A stretch of 64,000 nt of DNA. Source: Phytophthora colocasiae. Taxonomy: Eukaryota; Oomycota; Peronosporomycetes; Peronosporales; Peronosporaceae. This document shows positions 18,764 through 27,070 of the stretch, piece by piece (the stretch's first letter is position 1; the number at the start of each line of letters is the position of its first letter). The position numbers and the translations under genes are program-made. The notes beneath the pieces are model-generated. The model did not search any database, had not been told where the DNA came from, and was given only the letters and a program-made list of their open reading frames with translations. The stretch spans positions 248,001-312,000 of the forward strand of contig JAGKQI010000058.1 in assembly GCA_018806915.1 (NCBI GenBank). The letters are read 5' to 3'.

Positions 18764-21348
18764 AATGGCTCCTGTCATCCAGTTCGGCCGATGGTCGGAA
18801 CGTGAAGTGGGGATTGAAGTTGTCACATTGGAACTTGGAGATTCGCAGGATCCAGCGGGATGAAGATGGTCTCCCGGCTATTCTTGGAGCGGGCATCACA
18901 CCCCGTGAACACCTCGATGAGGTCTCTGAAAACCTCATCCCCGTCAAGGGGCGAGTCAAACCTCCAGCGCCCATCAGTGTGGAGATGCTAGAGGCCGACT
19001 ACCGAGGTTGTGTCCTGAGTTTTGATGGTGCCGCCAAGACATCCACTCGCCTGGGAAGCTGCGGATGTGTGCTCTGGGAGCTCCCGGGGTGGAACATCCT
19101 GGAGGCCCAAGGGTTCGCTCTGAAGGACGTCACTGTGAATGACTCAGAATACTGTGGTCTGATCAATGGATTAAAGTTGGCTCTGGAACGTGGTATCCGA
19201 GACTTGGTGGTTGTCAGAGACTCCCGTATTGCTATCCAGCAGGCCCAAGGTCTGATCAATTGTAATCAGCCGAACCTGCAGCGGAAATTGGCCGAGTTTG
19301 AGTCTCTGAAGATCAAGTTCCAGTCTCTGAAGCTAGTGCACGTGAAGCGTGAGTTCAATCAAGCAGCGGACTATTTGACGTCCAAGACTCTTGTTCTTGG
19401 CGAGTCCTGGCAGGTCCAAGACCCTGACGAACTGACTCATCTGAAACTGGTGTCCAAGATCCCAGAGAAGTTGATGAAGCCTCCCAAAGGAGTGTCTTCT
19501 GAAGTTTTGGACGATGTTCACCAGACCTCTGGTGAACACGATTGTACACCGGAGATGGATGACCCAGGGCCAGAGTCTGCGCCCCTGCCTCATGCGGCCA
19601 AGGTGCTTGTTGCCATCACTCGTGCACGCAATCAGGAAGAAGCAAACCTACCAGATGACGTGGAGGCTCGTGAACCTATGGGTCCACTGGAGTTTCAGGA
19701 AGAACGCTGGCGGCGGATTAAAGTTCACCAGACTCAAGATGTTCATCTGGCAGAACTCATCAAGTTCCTTAAGGGTGACGTGGGAGATCTACCACGACCC
19801 CGAGTAAGGAAGCTTGCCAGGATTGCCGATGATTTCATCTTGGATTCCAGAGACGTTTTGTACCGCCTCAGCCGTGCTACCAGAGAACGTCCGAGAGACA
19901 TGGTTGATGAACTCAGACTTGTGGTTCCCAGAGGCTTGCATGCTGATATGCTGCACTATGCTCATGGGGATTACCAGGGTGCTCACCAGGGAATCAAACG
20001 TACGTTCGAGAAACTGAGCTCCGAGTTTTACTGGATTGGTATGTACGCTGATGTGGAAAGGTTCGTTAAGGAGTGTATAGACTGTGCAAGTGGCAAGGGG
20101 CGTCCCCCGAATCCTGGACCGTCGCCCGGCAACATCGAGCCCAGTCGACCTTTTGAAGTAGTGTCCATGGATTTCGTGACGCACATGCCAAAGTCCGCCA
20201 GAGGCAACACGTTCCTGTTGTTGTTCCAAGACATGTTCTCAGGATATGTGATGTGCAAGCCTATGAGTATTACTACGGCTCAAGATGTCGCTGAGGCCTA
20301 CGAGGAACGTGTCTTCCGGAACTTCGGAGCTAGTTCCCTGATACGCCATGATCAGGACCCTCGGTTCATGAGTGAAGTGTTCAGGTGTTTCCGGGATCTC
20401 CTGGGAAGCAGACAGCGAGCGACTCTGGCGTACCGTCCCCAGGCGAACGGCCAACAAGAACGGTCTGTTCAGACGGTCGTGCGTGCCATCAAGGCCTACA
20501 TCGCTGAAGCTGATCAAAGTGACTGGGATGACCACGCCGAACGTCTGATGTTCGCGTTGAACACATCCTTTGATGCGACCCGTCTGGAAACACCTTTCTT
20601 TCTGGTGCATGGATGGGATGCTCATGGGACTGTGTCCGCGATGCTTGGTCCAAAGCCTTCTGGTGTACAAGAGCGCACTGCTTATGAGTGGCGTCGGAAG
20701 ATGCAGCGAGATTACAGCTACGCTCAAGCCTGTGCTGAAGAACTTCAGAAGAAGGCCAAGCGGGAGCGTTCTGAGGAACAGAATCGAAAGTGGAGGGAGT
20801 TGTCGGAACGTCTGAAGTCCGGATTTGCCGTCGGTGATGCCGTGTGGCTATACATCCCCAAGGTACAAACGGGGTTGAGTCGGAAGCTCGCACACATGTG
20901 GCATGGTCCTTTCCGGATTGAAGAGATGTTGGATGATTTTCGTGTGAAACTGAAGGTCGAGGACACCGGGTATCGGGTGAACCCTTGGGTGCACATAAGT
21001 CGCCTGAAACCGAGAGCCTTGTTTCCCAGAAGACCGACTGTGGAACTTGATGTCCATGAGGATGATGACTTTGATGCAGCACTGTTGCCAGAAGACAGTT
21101 GGGAGCCTGACACCGAGAATGATGAATACGAAGTGGAAAAGATACTAGACACTCGGTGGAACAAGCGTACCAGGACCTCCAAGAGACTTCGCGAATACCT
21201 GGTCAAGTGGAAGGGGTACGACGAGACAGAGTGGCTACCCTTGTCAAAGCTGAACTGTGGTGCTTTGTTATATGAGTTCAATCAGAGCGCACGAGCGCGA
21301 GCTCGTTTCCAGGCAATGCAAGCTGGAGACGATCACCCCAGAGTTTAA
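18739..21348 (+). CDS. GypE pol: second RNase H, integrase and chromodomain
   Basis: It starts inside the first RNase H (VYTRNSVLKWLL). A second RNase H follows (LSFDGAAK, NDSEYCGL, VRDSRIAI, HVKREFNQAADYL: Asp, Glu, Asp, His/Asp). Then comes integrase with an HHCC zinc part (AHGDYQGAHQG to CIDC), the catalytic triad SMDFV, RHDQDPRF and GQQERSVQ, a C-terminal GPF-like part (WHGPFRIEEML, NPWVHISRLKPR), and a chromodomain (YEVEKILDTRW to YLVKWKGYDETEWLPLSKL). Stop at 21348. Two RNase H domains recall the plant Tat/Ogre arrangement. The chromodomain likely guides integration to particular chromatin. The frame is intact but joined to the upstream part only through a frameshift. Confidence 0.92.
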   Translation: MYTRNSVLKWLLSSSSADGRNVKWGLKLSHWNLEIRRIQRDEDGLPAILGAGITPREHLDEVSENLIPVKGRVKPPAPISVEMLEADYRGCVLSFDGAAKTSTRLGSCGCVLWELPGWNILEAQGFALKDVTVNDSEYCGLINGLKLALERGIRDLVVVRDSRIAIQQAQGLINCNQPNLQRKLAEFESLKIKFQSLKLVHVKREFNQAADYLTSKTLVLGESWQVQDPDELTHLKLVSKIPEKLMKPPKGVSSEVLDDVHQTSGEHDCTPEMDDPGPESAPLPHAAKVLVAITRARNQEEANLPDDVEAREPMGPLEFQEERWRRIKVHQTQDVHLAELIKFLKGDVGDLPRPRVRKLARIADDFILDSRDVLYRLSRATRERPRDMVDELRLVVPRGLHADMLHYAHGDYQGAHQGIKRTFEKLSSEFYWIGMYADVERFVKECIDCASGKGRPPNPGPSPGNIEPSRPFEVVSMDFVTHMPKSARGNTFLLLFQDMFSGYVMCKPMSITTAQDVAEAYEERVFRNFGASSLIRHDQDPRFMSEVFRCFRDLLGSRQRATLAYRPQANGQQERSVQTVVRAIKAYIAEADQSDWDDHAERLMFALNTSFDATRLETPFFLVHGWDAHGTVSAMLGPKPSGVQERTAYEWRRKMQRDYSYAQACAEELQKKAKRERSEEQNRKWRELSERLKSGFAVGDAVWLYIPKVQTGLSRKLAHMWHGPFRIEEMLDDFRVKLKVEDTGYRVNPWVHISRLKPRALFPRRPTVELDVHEDDDFDAALLPEDSWEPDTENDEYEVEKILDTRWNKRTRTSKRLREYLVKWKGYDETEWLPLSKLNCGALLYEFNQSARARARFQAMQAGDDHPRV

Positions 21349-21732
21349 ACTCTAAAACCTATTCTGAAAACTCTGGTGAACAGTGATGTTCACCGGACGA
21401 TGTATTTCAGAGATGAGGTGTCTGAGAGACATGTCTTTCGGAAAATGATTTCGGGGATACGTGACTCCCAGAGATGGTGATTGTTATGTGAATTTGTATG
21501 GAGATGATTTTGTGGTTGTGTGTGTATGATGAAATTTTACGAAGTGGATTATGATGATGCTATGAGAAGAGGATTACTGAACGACATGTGAGGATGTTAA
21601 AGGAGAAGGTCGTCGGGGAACTATATTTGGAATTGTTACTACGCTACGATATGCAGACGACTAAGTTGTTCTGGAAGAAGAAGTGTAGTTCCCCGGAGAT
21701 GTTGTGAAGAGTACACCAGGCTTCTGGCGTAC
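21349..21732 (+). other. Spacer between the convergent GypE pol and antisense ORF
   Basis: No gene. It begins with an inverted pair of the 11-bp motif (21372-21382 and 21387-21397, 4-nt spacer) that could form a hairpin at the meeting point of two convergent reading frames, possibly aiding termination of one or both transcripts. The remainder is AT-richer with no recognised feature. Confidence 0.5.
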
Positions 21733-24700
21733 CTACTTCAGAGAGACAGGATTTTCGGCGCGTTCAGCGGGCGTCAGAGCTTGTTTCCGGAGATCGGATG
21801 GCACGAATTCCATCCAGTCCTTGTCGGAAGACGCTGTGGCCCACTGCGTGCGCGCTGGTTCAGCTGCGTCGATAGCCTCAAGCTGCTTGCGCAAGCTCAG
21901 GCACTTGGGACCTCCGATCTCCCGTGCACGTGGGTCTTGCCAGATCCACGGGCAATATTTGTCCGGGATCTTCCAGATGCCAGGCTCAAACATGAGCGTC
22001 TCCGGGAAATCCTTGTGCTTCAGAATCTTGGACACAGCCCCTCGGTATTGGCGCAGTAGAGATGCACGTCGGAGCCCACGTTCCTTATGCTGTTCACCGG
22101 ACAGCAAGTCATCATCGGGATCCATGATCACCCAGTGAGTACGTTCCCACAGCGCTTGAGCGTGCTTGCGCATGAGAGATGCGAGTTCTTCGATGTCCGC
22201 CTGAACCAAGGGACAGAGATCGTCACGCCGGTGAAAATATAGCTCGGTCCGGCGGTTCTGGTACATTACCTCCCAGGGAGCTGGCACTTCGTCCAGCAAA
22301 GCTTGGTACGTCTTGGAGTTCCAGCATTTCTTGAGGCGTGCCAGACTGTGTCTGTGGGGCTCGAGGTCTGGGAACCCTGGAGTCTGCCCGATGGACGTCT
22401 TGGTGTCACTGGTCGGCTGGACCGGGATACCGTAGTACAGCCACGACGAGCAATGTGTGTCCGGGGCCTCGATTGTCAGCAGCTCCTTCGGTGTCAGCGA
22501 CTTGTACGACTTGGACACCAGACTGGACTTCCGGAGTTTACCAGAAGGTCGCTTGCCCGAAGAGCTCTTAGGCGACTTGGGGTCTTGAGACTTCTTGTCC
22601 TTGGAACTTGACTTGGGCGAACCACCGGACGTCTTGCTCTTGGGACTAGACGTGGAGGTGCCACCGGACTTCTGACCGCTTGACTTGGACCTAGATGCCT
22701 CGTGTACACTATCCCGCTTGGACTTCTTGGTAGGGATTATTGGACCCGAGTCGTCTGAATCGCTGGACTCATAGTCCCGTGGACGCTTGTTGCCGGCATG
22801 CGAATGATCATCAGACTCATCGTCGTCAGAGTCATCGCTGTTGCTGCTCGACTTTTCATCGTCAGAGCCACTGTCGCTAGACGCAGATTCTTGTTCACCA
22901 GACTCCTTGAAGTCCGGGTCCTTCTGAGGGTCATCCTCTGTGGACTCAGGCTCACTGATAGGATATGGGACGTGAGCATCCAGCGTCTCCCAGACCGACG
23001 GCTCCACATCGTTCTTCTGAAGACGGCGCAGCTCCTCCTCAGCCATCTTGTAATACGTCTCTGGGACGTACGAAGTCCACGGGGTCTGATCCAGCTTGCG
23101 CCAGTACATCATGCTCACTAGCATTTGTACCAAGGGGCGCCCTGTGAACAGGCTGTGGGCAGGCTTGTCCGTGCGCAGCCACTTCATCGCTGTCTCGTAG
23201 GAAATGCCGGCGAGTAGAGCCAAGCGCAAGTCCGGACGAACTTCTTTCCAGACGACTCCAGCCGGTAACGTGGTATGAACCGCGTCCTTGGATACCGGAG
23301 ACTTAGCGTTCGCCGGACGCACTGAATCGATACCAGGCGTGTAGTTCTTGGGGCGGTCCTGAGGAACACAAGCCCGATGTTTCCCAGAAGGTCTGGTAGG
23401 CTTGGGTGGCGGAGAACCGGAAGATTTGGTCGACCTGGTGGGTGACCCATACTTGTTCACCGGGCCAGTGCCTGACTTCTTGGAGCTGCCGGTATGCTCA
23501 CCGGAGACCGTCACACCACTGCCCGCACCCGTCAGATCCAGCACTTTGGCCGATTTCTTGGCCGCTGCTGCTTGGTCGGACCGATGTTTAGCCAGACGCT
23601 TGGAGAAGTCAGGGATTTTCGCCTTGCGCTGATCCATCGCAGTCACGTTGATGATGGTGTCCCAGTCTCCAGGCGGCGCCGTGCCTTCTTGGAAGTTCCC
23701 CAGAAGCTCTCGTAGACGTACCCAGCTGCCGTTCAACTCCCCGTGTTCAAATAAGTACTCCAGAAAACCCCAGGAGTCTGTGGCTGTGGTCGTGGGGCGA
23801 GCCTTCAGCAACCGGACCTCCGCTTGAGAGTCCTCCAAGCGTTCTTCCAAGGCCGACTTCTCAGCTTCCAAGGCATCGATCTGGTCCTGATAGTGCGACG
23901 CGAGGTTCTTGGACTCCGCGTTCACACGATCTTCGGTCTCACCAGCAGTACGCCGGGCGTCCAGCACTTCATGGCGCCAATACTGGCAGTTGAAGACCCA
24001 CTGACGCTTGAGATCTTCGGACTCGTTCTGGATAGCGGCCGTGTCCACCAGAGATGCACCGCCCTGGGACTCTACTTGGAGTCGAAGCCGACGGTGAGCG
24101 CCAGCCATCTGCTTCAGGTAACCCGATGTCTTGTACACCCGCTCGGCGAGGCGCTGATGAGGGAGGTGCAGGAGGATTGCCGCCAATTCCCGGAGGACGT
24201 CAACGGATCCCATGTGTGCCTCAAGACTCATGCGGTTCCGACTGTCCACGTGGGGAACAAGCATCTGACTTTCAGTGAAGTTGGGGATGACACGCTCGAG
24301 CTCCGAAATGTCTGCCGGTGTGAAGCCTTCAAGGCCAACTAGTACACCAGGCCCACCATAGATATTCGCGATGTGGTTGCCCACACGGAAGTCCTCGGCG
24401 AGCGCCGGAACACCAACCAAGAATGCTTGCCCCTCAGGTCGTGGCTCAGGATCCACCCAGTTGGAAGGGACGTCGGGCTTCTCTTCGTCCAACGGTTGTT
24501 GCCCAGGCCCAAACAGATCGTCCACCTCGGTGGTGGAGAGAATGTGGGGGCCTCTGTGAAACGAAGGCAAGACGCCAGGAGGATTCGCAGAGGCAGAAGT
24601 TACAGACGTATCAGGCATGTTCACATGCTCATCGCCGTCAGCAGCATCAACGCCCTGCTTAGGAGCGGCGGACGCGCTCGACTGTGAGGCTGGGGCGCTT

Positions 24701-24816
24701 GAGCTGCCACCAGGTGATGCGGGAATACCGTCACCACCACCTCGCGATGCCGTAGATGCCGAAGCGGGCCCAGTGCCCGAGGCGTTGCCACTAGTAGGAG
24801 CCAATGGAGAACCCAT
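21733..24816 (-). CDS. GypE antisense ORF, 1027 aa, unknown function
   Basis: An open frame of more than 3 kb on the strand opposite gag-pol, between pol and the 3' LTR. The start context ACCATGG is optimal for eukaryotic initiation. Visible parts: Ser/Ala/Gly/Pro-rich N-terminus; a folded-looking block with WVDPEPRPEGQAFLVG; a coiled coil (about 286-346); SIM-like VLDLT (about 429); a second ordered block with VWKEVRPDLRLALLAG and WRKLDQTPWTSYVPE; an acidic Ser/Asp run (about 640-676); nuclear-localisation-like KRPRDYE and PTKKSKRD (about 695); a Ser/Lys-rich tract; and a C-terminal block rich in Trp. No signal peptide or membrane segment, so not envelope-like. A frame this long cannot be chance. 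Plausibly a nuclear factor transcribed from an antisense promoter in the 3' LTR. Confidence 0.82.
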   Translation of the reverse strand: MGSPLAPTSGNASGTGPASASTASRGGGDGIPASPGGSSSAPASQSSASAAPKQGVDAADGDEHVNMPDTSVTSASANPPGVLPSFHRGPHILSTTEVDDLFGPGQQPLDEEKPDVPSNWVDPEPRPEGQAFLVGVPALAEDFRVGNHIANIYGGPGVLVGLEGFTPADISELERVIPNFTESQMLVPHVDSRNRMSLEAHMGSVDVLRELAAILLHLPHQRLAERVYKTSGYLKQMAGAHRRLRLQVESQGGASLVDTAAIQNESEDLKRQWVFNCQYWRHEVLDARRTAGETEDRVNAESKNLASHYQDQIDALEAEKSALEERLEDSQAEVRLLKARPTTTATDSWGFLEYLFEHGELNGSWVRLRELLGNFQEGTAPPGDWDTIINVTAMDQRKAKIPDFSKRLAKHRSDQAAAAKKSAKVLDLTGAGSGVTVSGEHTGSSKKSGTGPVNKYGSPTRSTKSSGSPPPKPTRPSGKHRACVPQDRPKNYTPGIDSVRPANAKSPVSKDAVHTTLPAGVVWKEVRPDLRLALLAGISYETAMKWLRTDKPAHSLFTGRPLVQMLVSMMYWRKLDQTPWTSYVPETYYKMAEEELRRLQKNDVEPSVWETLDAHVPYPISEPESTEDDPQKDPDFKESGEQESASSDSGSDDEKSSSNSDDSDDDESDDHSHAGNKRPRDYESSDSDDSGPIIPTKKSKRDSVHEASRSKSSGQKSGGTSTSSPKSKTSGGSPKSSSKDKKSQDPKSPKSSSGKRPSGKLRKSSLVSKSYKSLTPKELLTIEAPDTHCSSWLYYGIPVQPTSDTKTSIGQTPGFPDLEPHRHSLARLKKCWNSKTYQALLDEVPAPWEVMYQNRRTELYFHRRDDLCPLVQADIEELASLMRKHAQALWERTHWVIMDPDDDLLSGEQHKERGLRRASLLRQYRGAVSKILKHKDFPETLMFEPGIWKIPDKYCPWIWQDPRAREIGGPKCLSLRKQLEAIDAAEPARTQWATASSDKDWMEFVPSDLRKQALTPAERAENPVSLK

Positions 24817-25072
24817 GGTTGCAGGATCTTCTTCTGACTTGTGTGTCAGAAAGGAAATCGGGATGTGGTCGTTTGTGGGATACGACAGTTGGCTATTTCT
24901 AAGTCTGATGGAATCAGACTGAGCGACAGGACACCAGAGATTCTAAAATCCCGGGGGTTTTGAGAGCGTCACAGCTACACTATGTTCACGGGACCTCTGA
25001 CGTACTGTCCTGGCCATGATGCTCAGTTTGGAGAAAGTTCCGCACTGACGAATTATGACCAGGAGGGGCGGT
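24817..25072 (+). other. GypE 3' untranslated region with polypurine tract
   Basis: No gene. It would contain the 5' leader of the antisense ORF. AGGAGGGGCGG (25061-25071) just before the 3' LTR is the likely plus-strand primer (polypurine tract). Confidence 0.6.
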
Positions 25073-25273
25073 TGACACGTTGCTAATTACGATTTTTCGA
25101 GTGGATATGGACGTTTCGCTGTGATGTGATTGGACATATAATGGATTGTGGGAGAAAGGGAGATGTGGGACGAGGTTATGTCCCGTGCGACAATAATGGA
25201 TCTGTAGAAGAAAACCGCTATATATATATATTAACCTTCACCTGTACTGCAAAGGGGCCCAAGAGATCAGAAG
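25073..25273 (+). repeat. GypE 3' LTR, first 201 bp
   Basis: Near-identical to 9424-9622 and ends at AGAAG, where A1 inserted. The rest of this LTR is the inverted copy 37792-39494, which starts at the same AGAAG. The two parts were separated first by the A1 insertion, then by the inversion. Confidence 0.85.
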
Positions 25274-25453
25274 TGTAATGGGTCTACCTAGACCTATTAG
25301 ATGGCGTACACGTGCGCTTACGTGTATGAGGAAGCGTGCAATTAGAATAGACTTAATTTAAGTATACTTATTTAAATAAGTATAATTAAATCAAATATAA
25401 CTAAATTAAACTGCAAAATACCGTAAAATGAGAACTGTTATTGAATTTTGGCA
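25274..25453 (-). repeat. 3' 180 bp of the A1 3' LTR (detached by inversion)
   Basis: Reverse-oriented last 180 bp of a GypA LTR, cut at a point where the other 281 bp end at 47549. It differs from the same part of the A1 5' LTR by two substitutions and one inserted base. Confidence 0.85.
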
Positions 25454-25454
25454 G
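25453..25454. other. Left breakpoint of a 22.1-kb inversion
   Basis: The LTR sequence stops and the A2 3' region starts here, with no shared bases. Its partner junction is 47549/47550. See findings. Confidence 0.8.
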
Positions 25455-26431
25455 ATGTGATCGGGTACACGGACGACCGTGTACCCCAGGAGATCACTTT
25501 CGGTAAGGCGTGTTGCCAAGGGTGGGCAACACGGACAGGGTGTGCCAAAGGGAACGGCACATGGGATCCCCGCTTCCATGGACTGATCATGGAGGCGTTC
25601 ACACTTACCACGTGTAGTGTAAGTGTAGTAGCGATCGCGAGCCGCAGCAACGCGATCGCGATATGCCTTCGGGTCTTTGTTGAAGTTATCAACAAAGGCG
25701 TTCCACGACTGACAAAGTGCCTGCCACTCGGGCACTTTACTCTTGCGCGAAGTCTTCTTCGCTGCATAGTATCGGAGCTCATGGAAGAGCCCGATATAGT
25801 AGTCGCGTCTTTGAGTCTCGGACTCAAAGACAACCTTAGCGGCGACGTCGTCGTCGTTGATACTGTTGCATGAGTACAACAGTATCGGGTTCGGTGGTGA
25901 ACTAGCACCGAACCGGTCATGGATTTCTGCCTCAGTAGGCATCCATGGCGTGCGCACTGGCGGATCAGTGCGCGGGGCAGTGAGCGCCCTCGACATGGGG
26001 GACGCTTCATCATCACTGCGCGGACGCTTCGAGCTTGAAGCGTCCGAGGCCTCATCACGAGGTCGTCGAGATCCCACGGGTGGGTCTGACGTGTCTTCGG
26101 ACGAAGGCACGGGAGCGGGAGCCTTGACATCAACCTCCCCCTCCTCGACATCCTCCTCGTAGTCGAGGATGTCTTCGTAGTCCTCTCCAAAGAGTTCTTT
26201 GAGAGGGACAGCAGGATTCTTAATCTCTGCTAGAGAAGAAGACTTCTTCTTCTTCTCGTGCTTCTCCTTATGGAGAGCATGGTACTTGGTGACAGAGAGT
26301 TTCTCTGTCGGACCGCTGGAAGCAGCAGTGCTAGTGGGCACTGCTGAGGTCGTTGTTCCTGCTGCAGAGGCAGCAGGAGAGGCTTGCGCGTCCGCAGTAG
26401 CGGACGGAGACGTGGGCGTTGGCGAGTCCAT
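25454..26431 (-). pseudogene. A2 antisense ORF, N-terminal 326 codons
   Basis: Starts at ATG 26431 and matches the A1 antisense ORF (47167-45620) nearly base for base up to VRVPDHI. There the inversion breakpoint cuts it, and the frame then runs into LTR sequence. The C-terminal part is at about 47571-48117 on the plus strand. The protein is of unknown function: Ser/Thr/Ala-rich start, Lys-rich patch, acidic ELFGEDYEDILDYEED, and a Cys cluster CPCC. Five substitutions against A1 in about 1.08 kb were seen. Confidence 0.8.
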
Positions 26432-26532
26432 TGCGAAATGAACTCGGATTTCTCTCGGGAACTTGACGGTCTTGTCCAGTTCTGTTGATTGACGTAACGA
26501 GACCGATACGTCGAATCTTAACGGGGGGATGG
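26432..26532 (+). other. A2 3' leader with polypurine tract
   Basis: Short non-coding piece ending in a G-rich AACGGGGGGATGG, just before a GypA LTR. It equals 47168-47268 of A1. Confidence 0.6.
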
Positions 26533-26992
26533 TGTAACGGGGTTACACGTACAAGTGGTTGTACCACTTGTAACTCTAACAGTTAGGATAACTGTTAGAG
26601 GTTGGAAATGGGCCTCAGACCTTGGTGTGCTGTACACACCAAAGGATACATGGGCGAACCACATTATTGGATGGTTCGTGTGCATTTGTGCATATTATTG
26701 GTAGAAAGTAACGGATTTCTACCAATCACTGAGCAGAGTTTCTGCCAACCACACGTTGGCAGACCCTTTAGAAATAGATAACAAACAGTTTTAGGAGGTC
26801 CATAATTGGCTTATGCCAAATTCAATAACAGTTCTCATTTTACGGTATTTTGCAGTTTAATTTAGTTATATTTGATTTAATTATACTTATTTAAATAAGT
26901 ATACTTAAATTAAGTCTAATCTACTTGCACGCTTCCTCATACACGTAAGCGCACGTGTACGCCACCTAATAGGTCTAGGTAGACCCATTACA
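26533..26992 (+). repeat. GypA LTR 1 (460 bp)
   Basis: Starts TGTAACGG and ends CCATTACA. It closes A2 on one side and opens the Adel derivative on the other, so it is shared by two element bodies. It is the first of three LTRs that bound the tandem units. Confidence 0.9.
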
Positions 26993-27070
26993 TACTCCGC
27001 TGAGCGACATCGGTCATCGACCGAGTGGATCGCTGAGTGTATCCGACAATGGGCCGGGTAAGGCTGAAAC

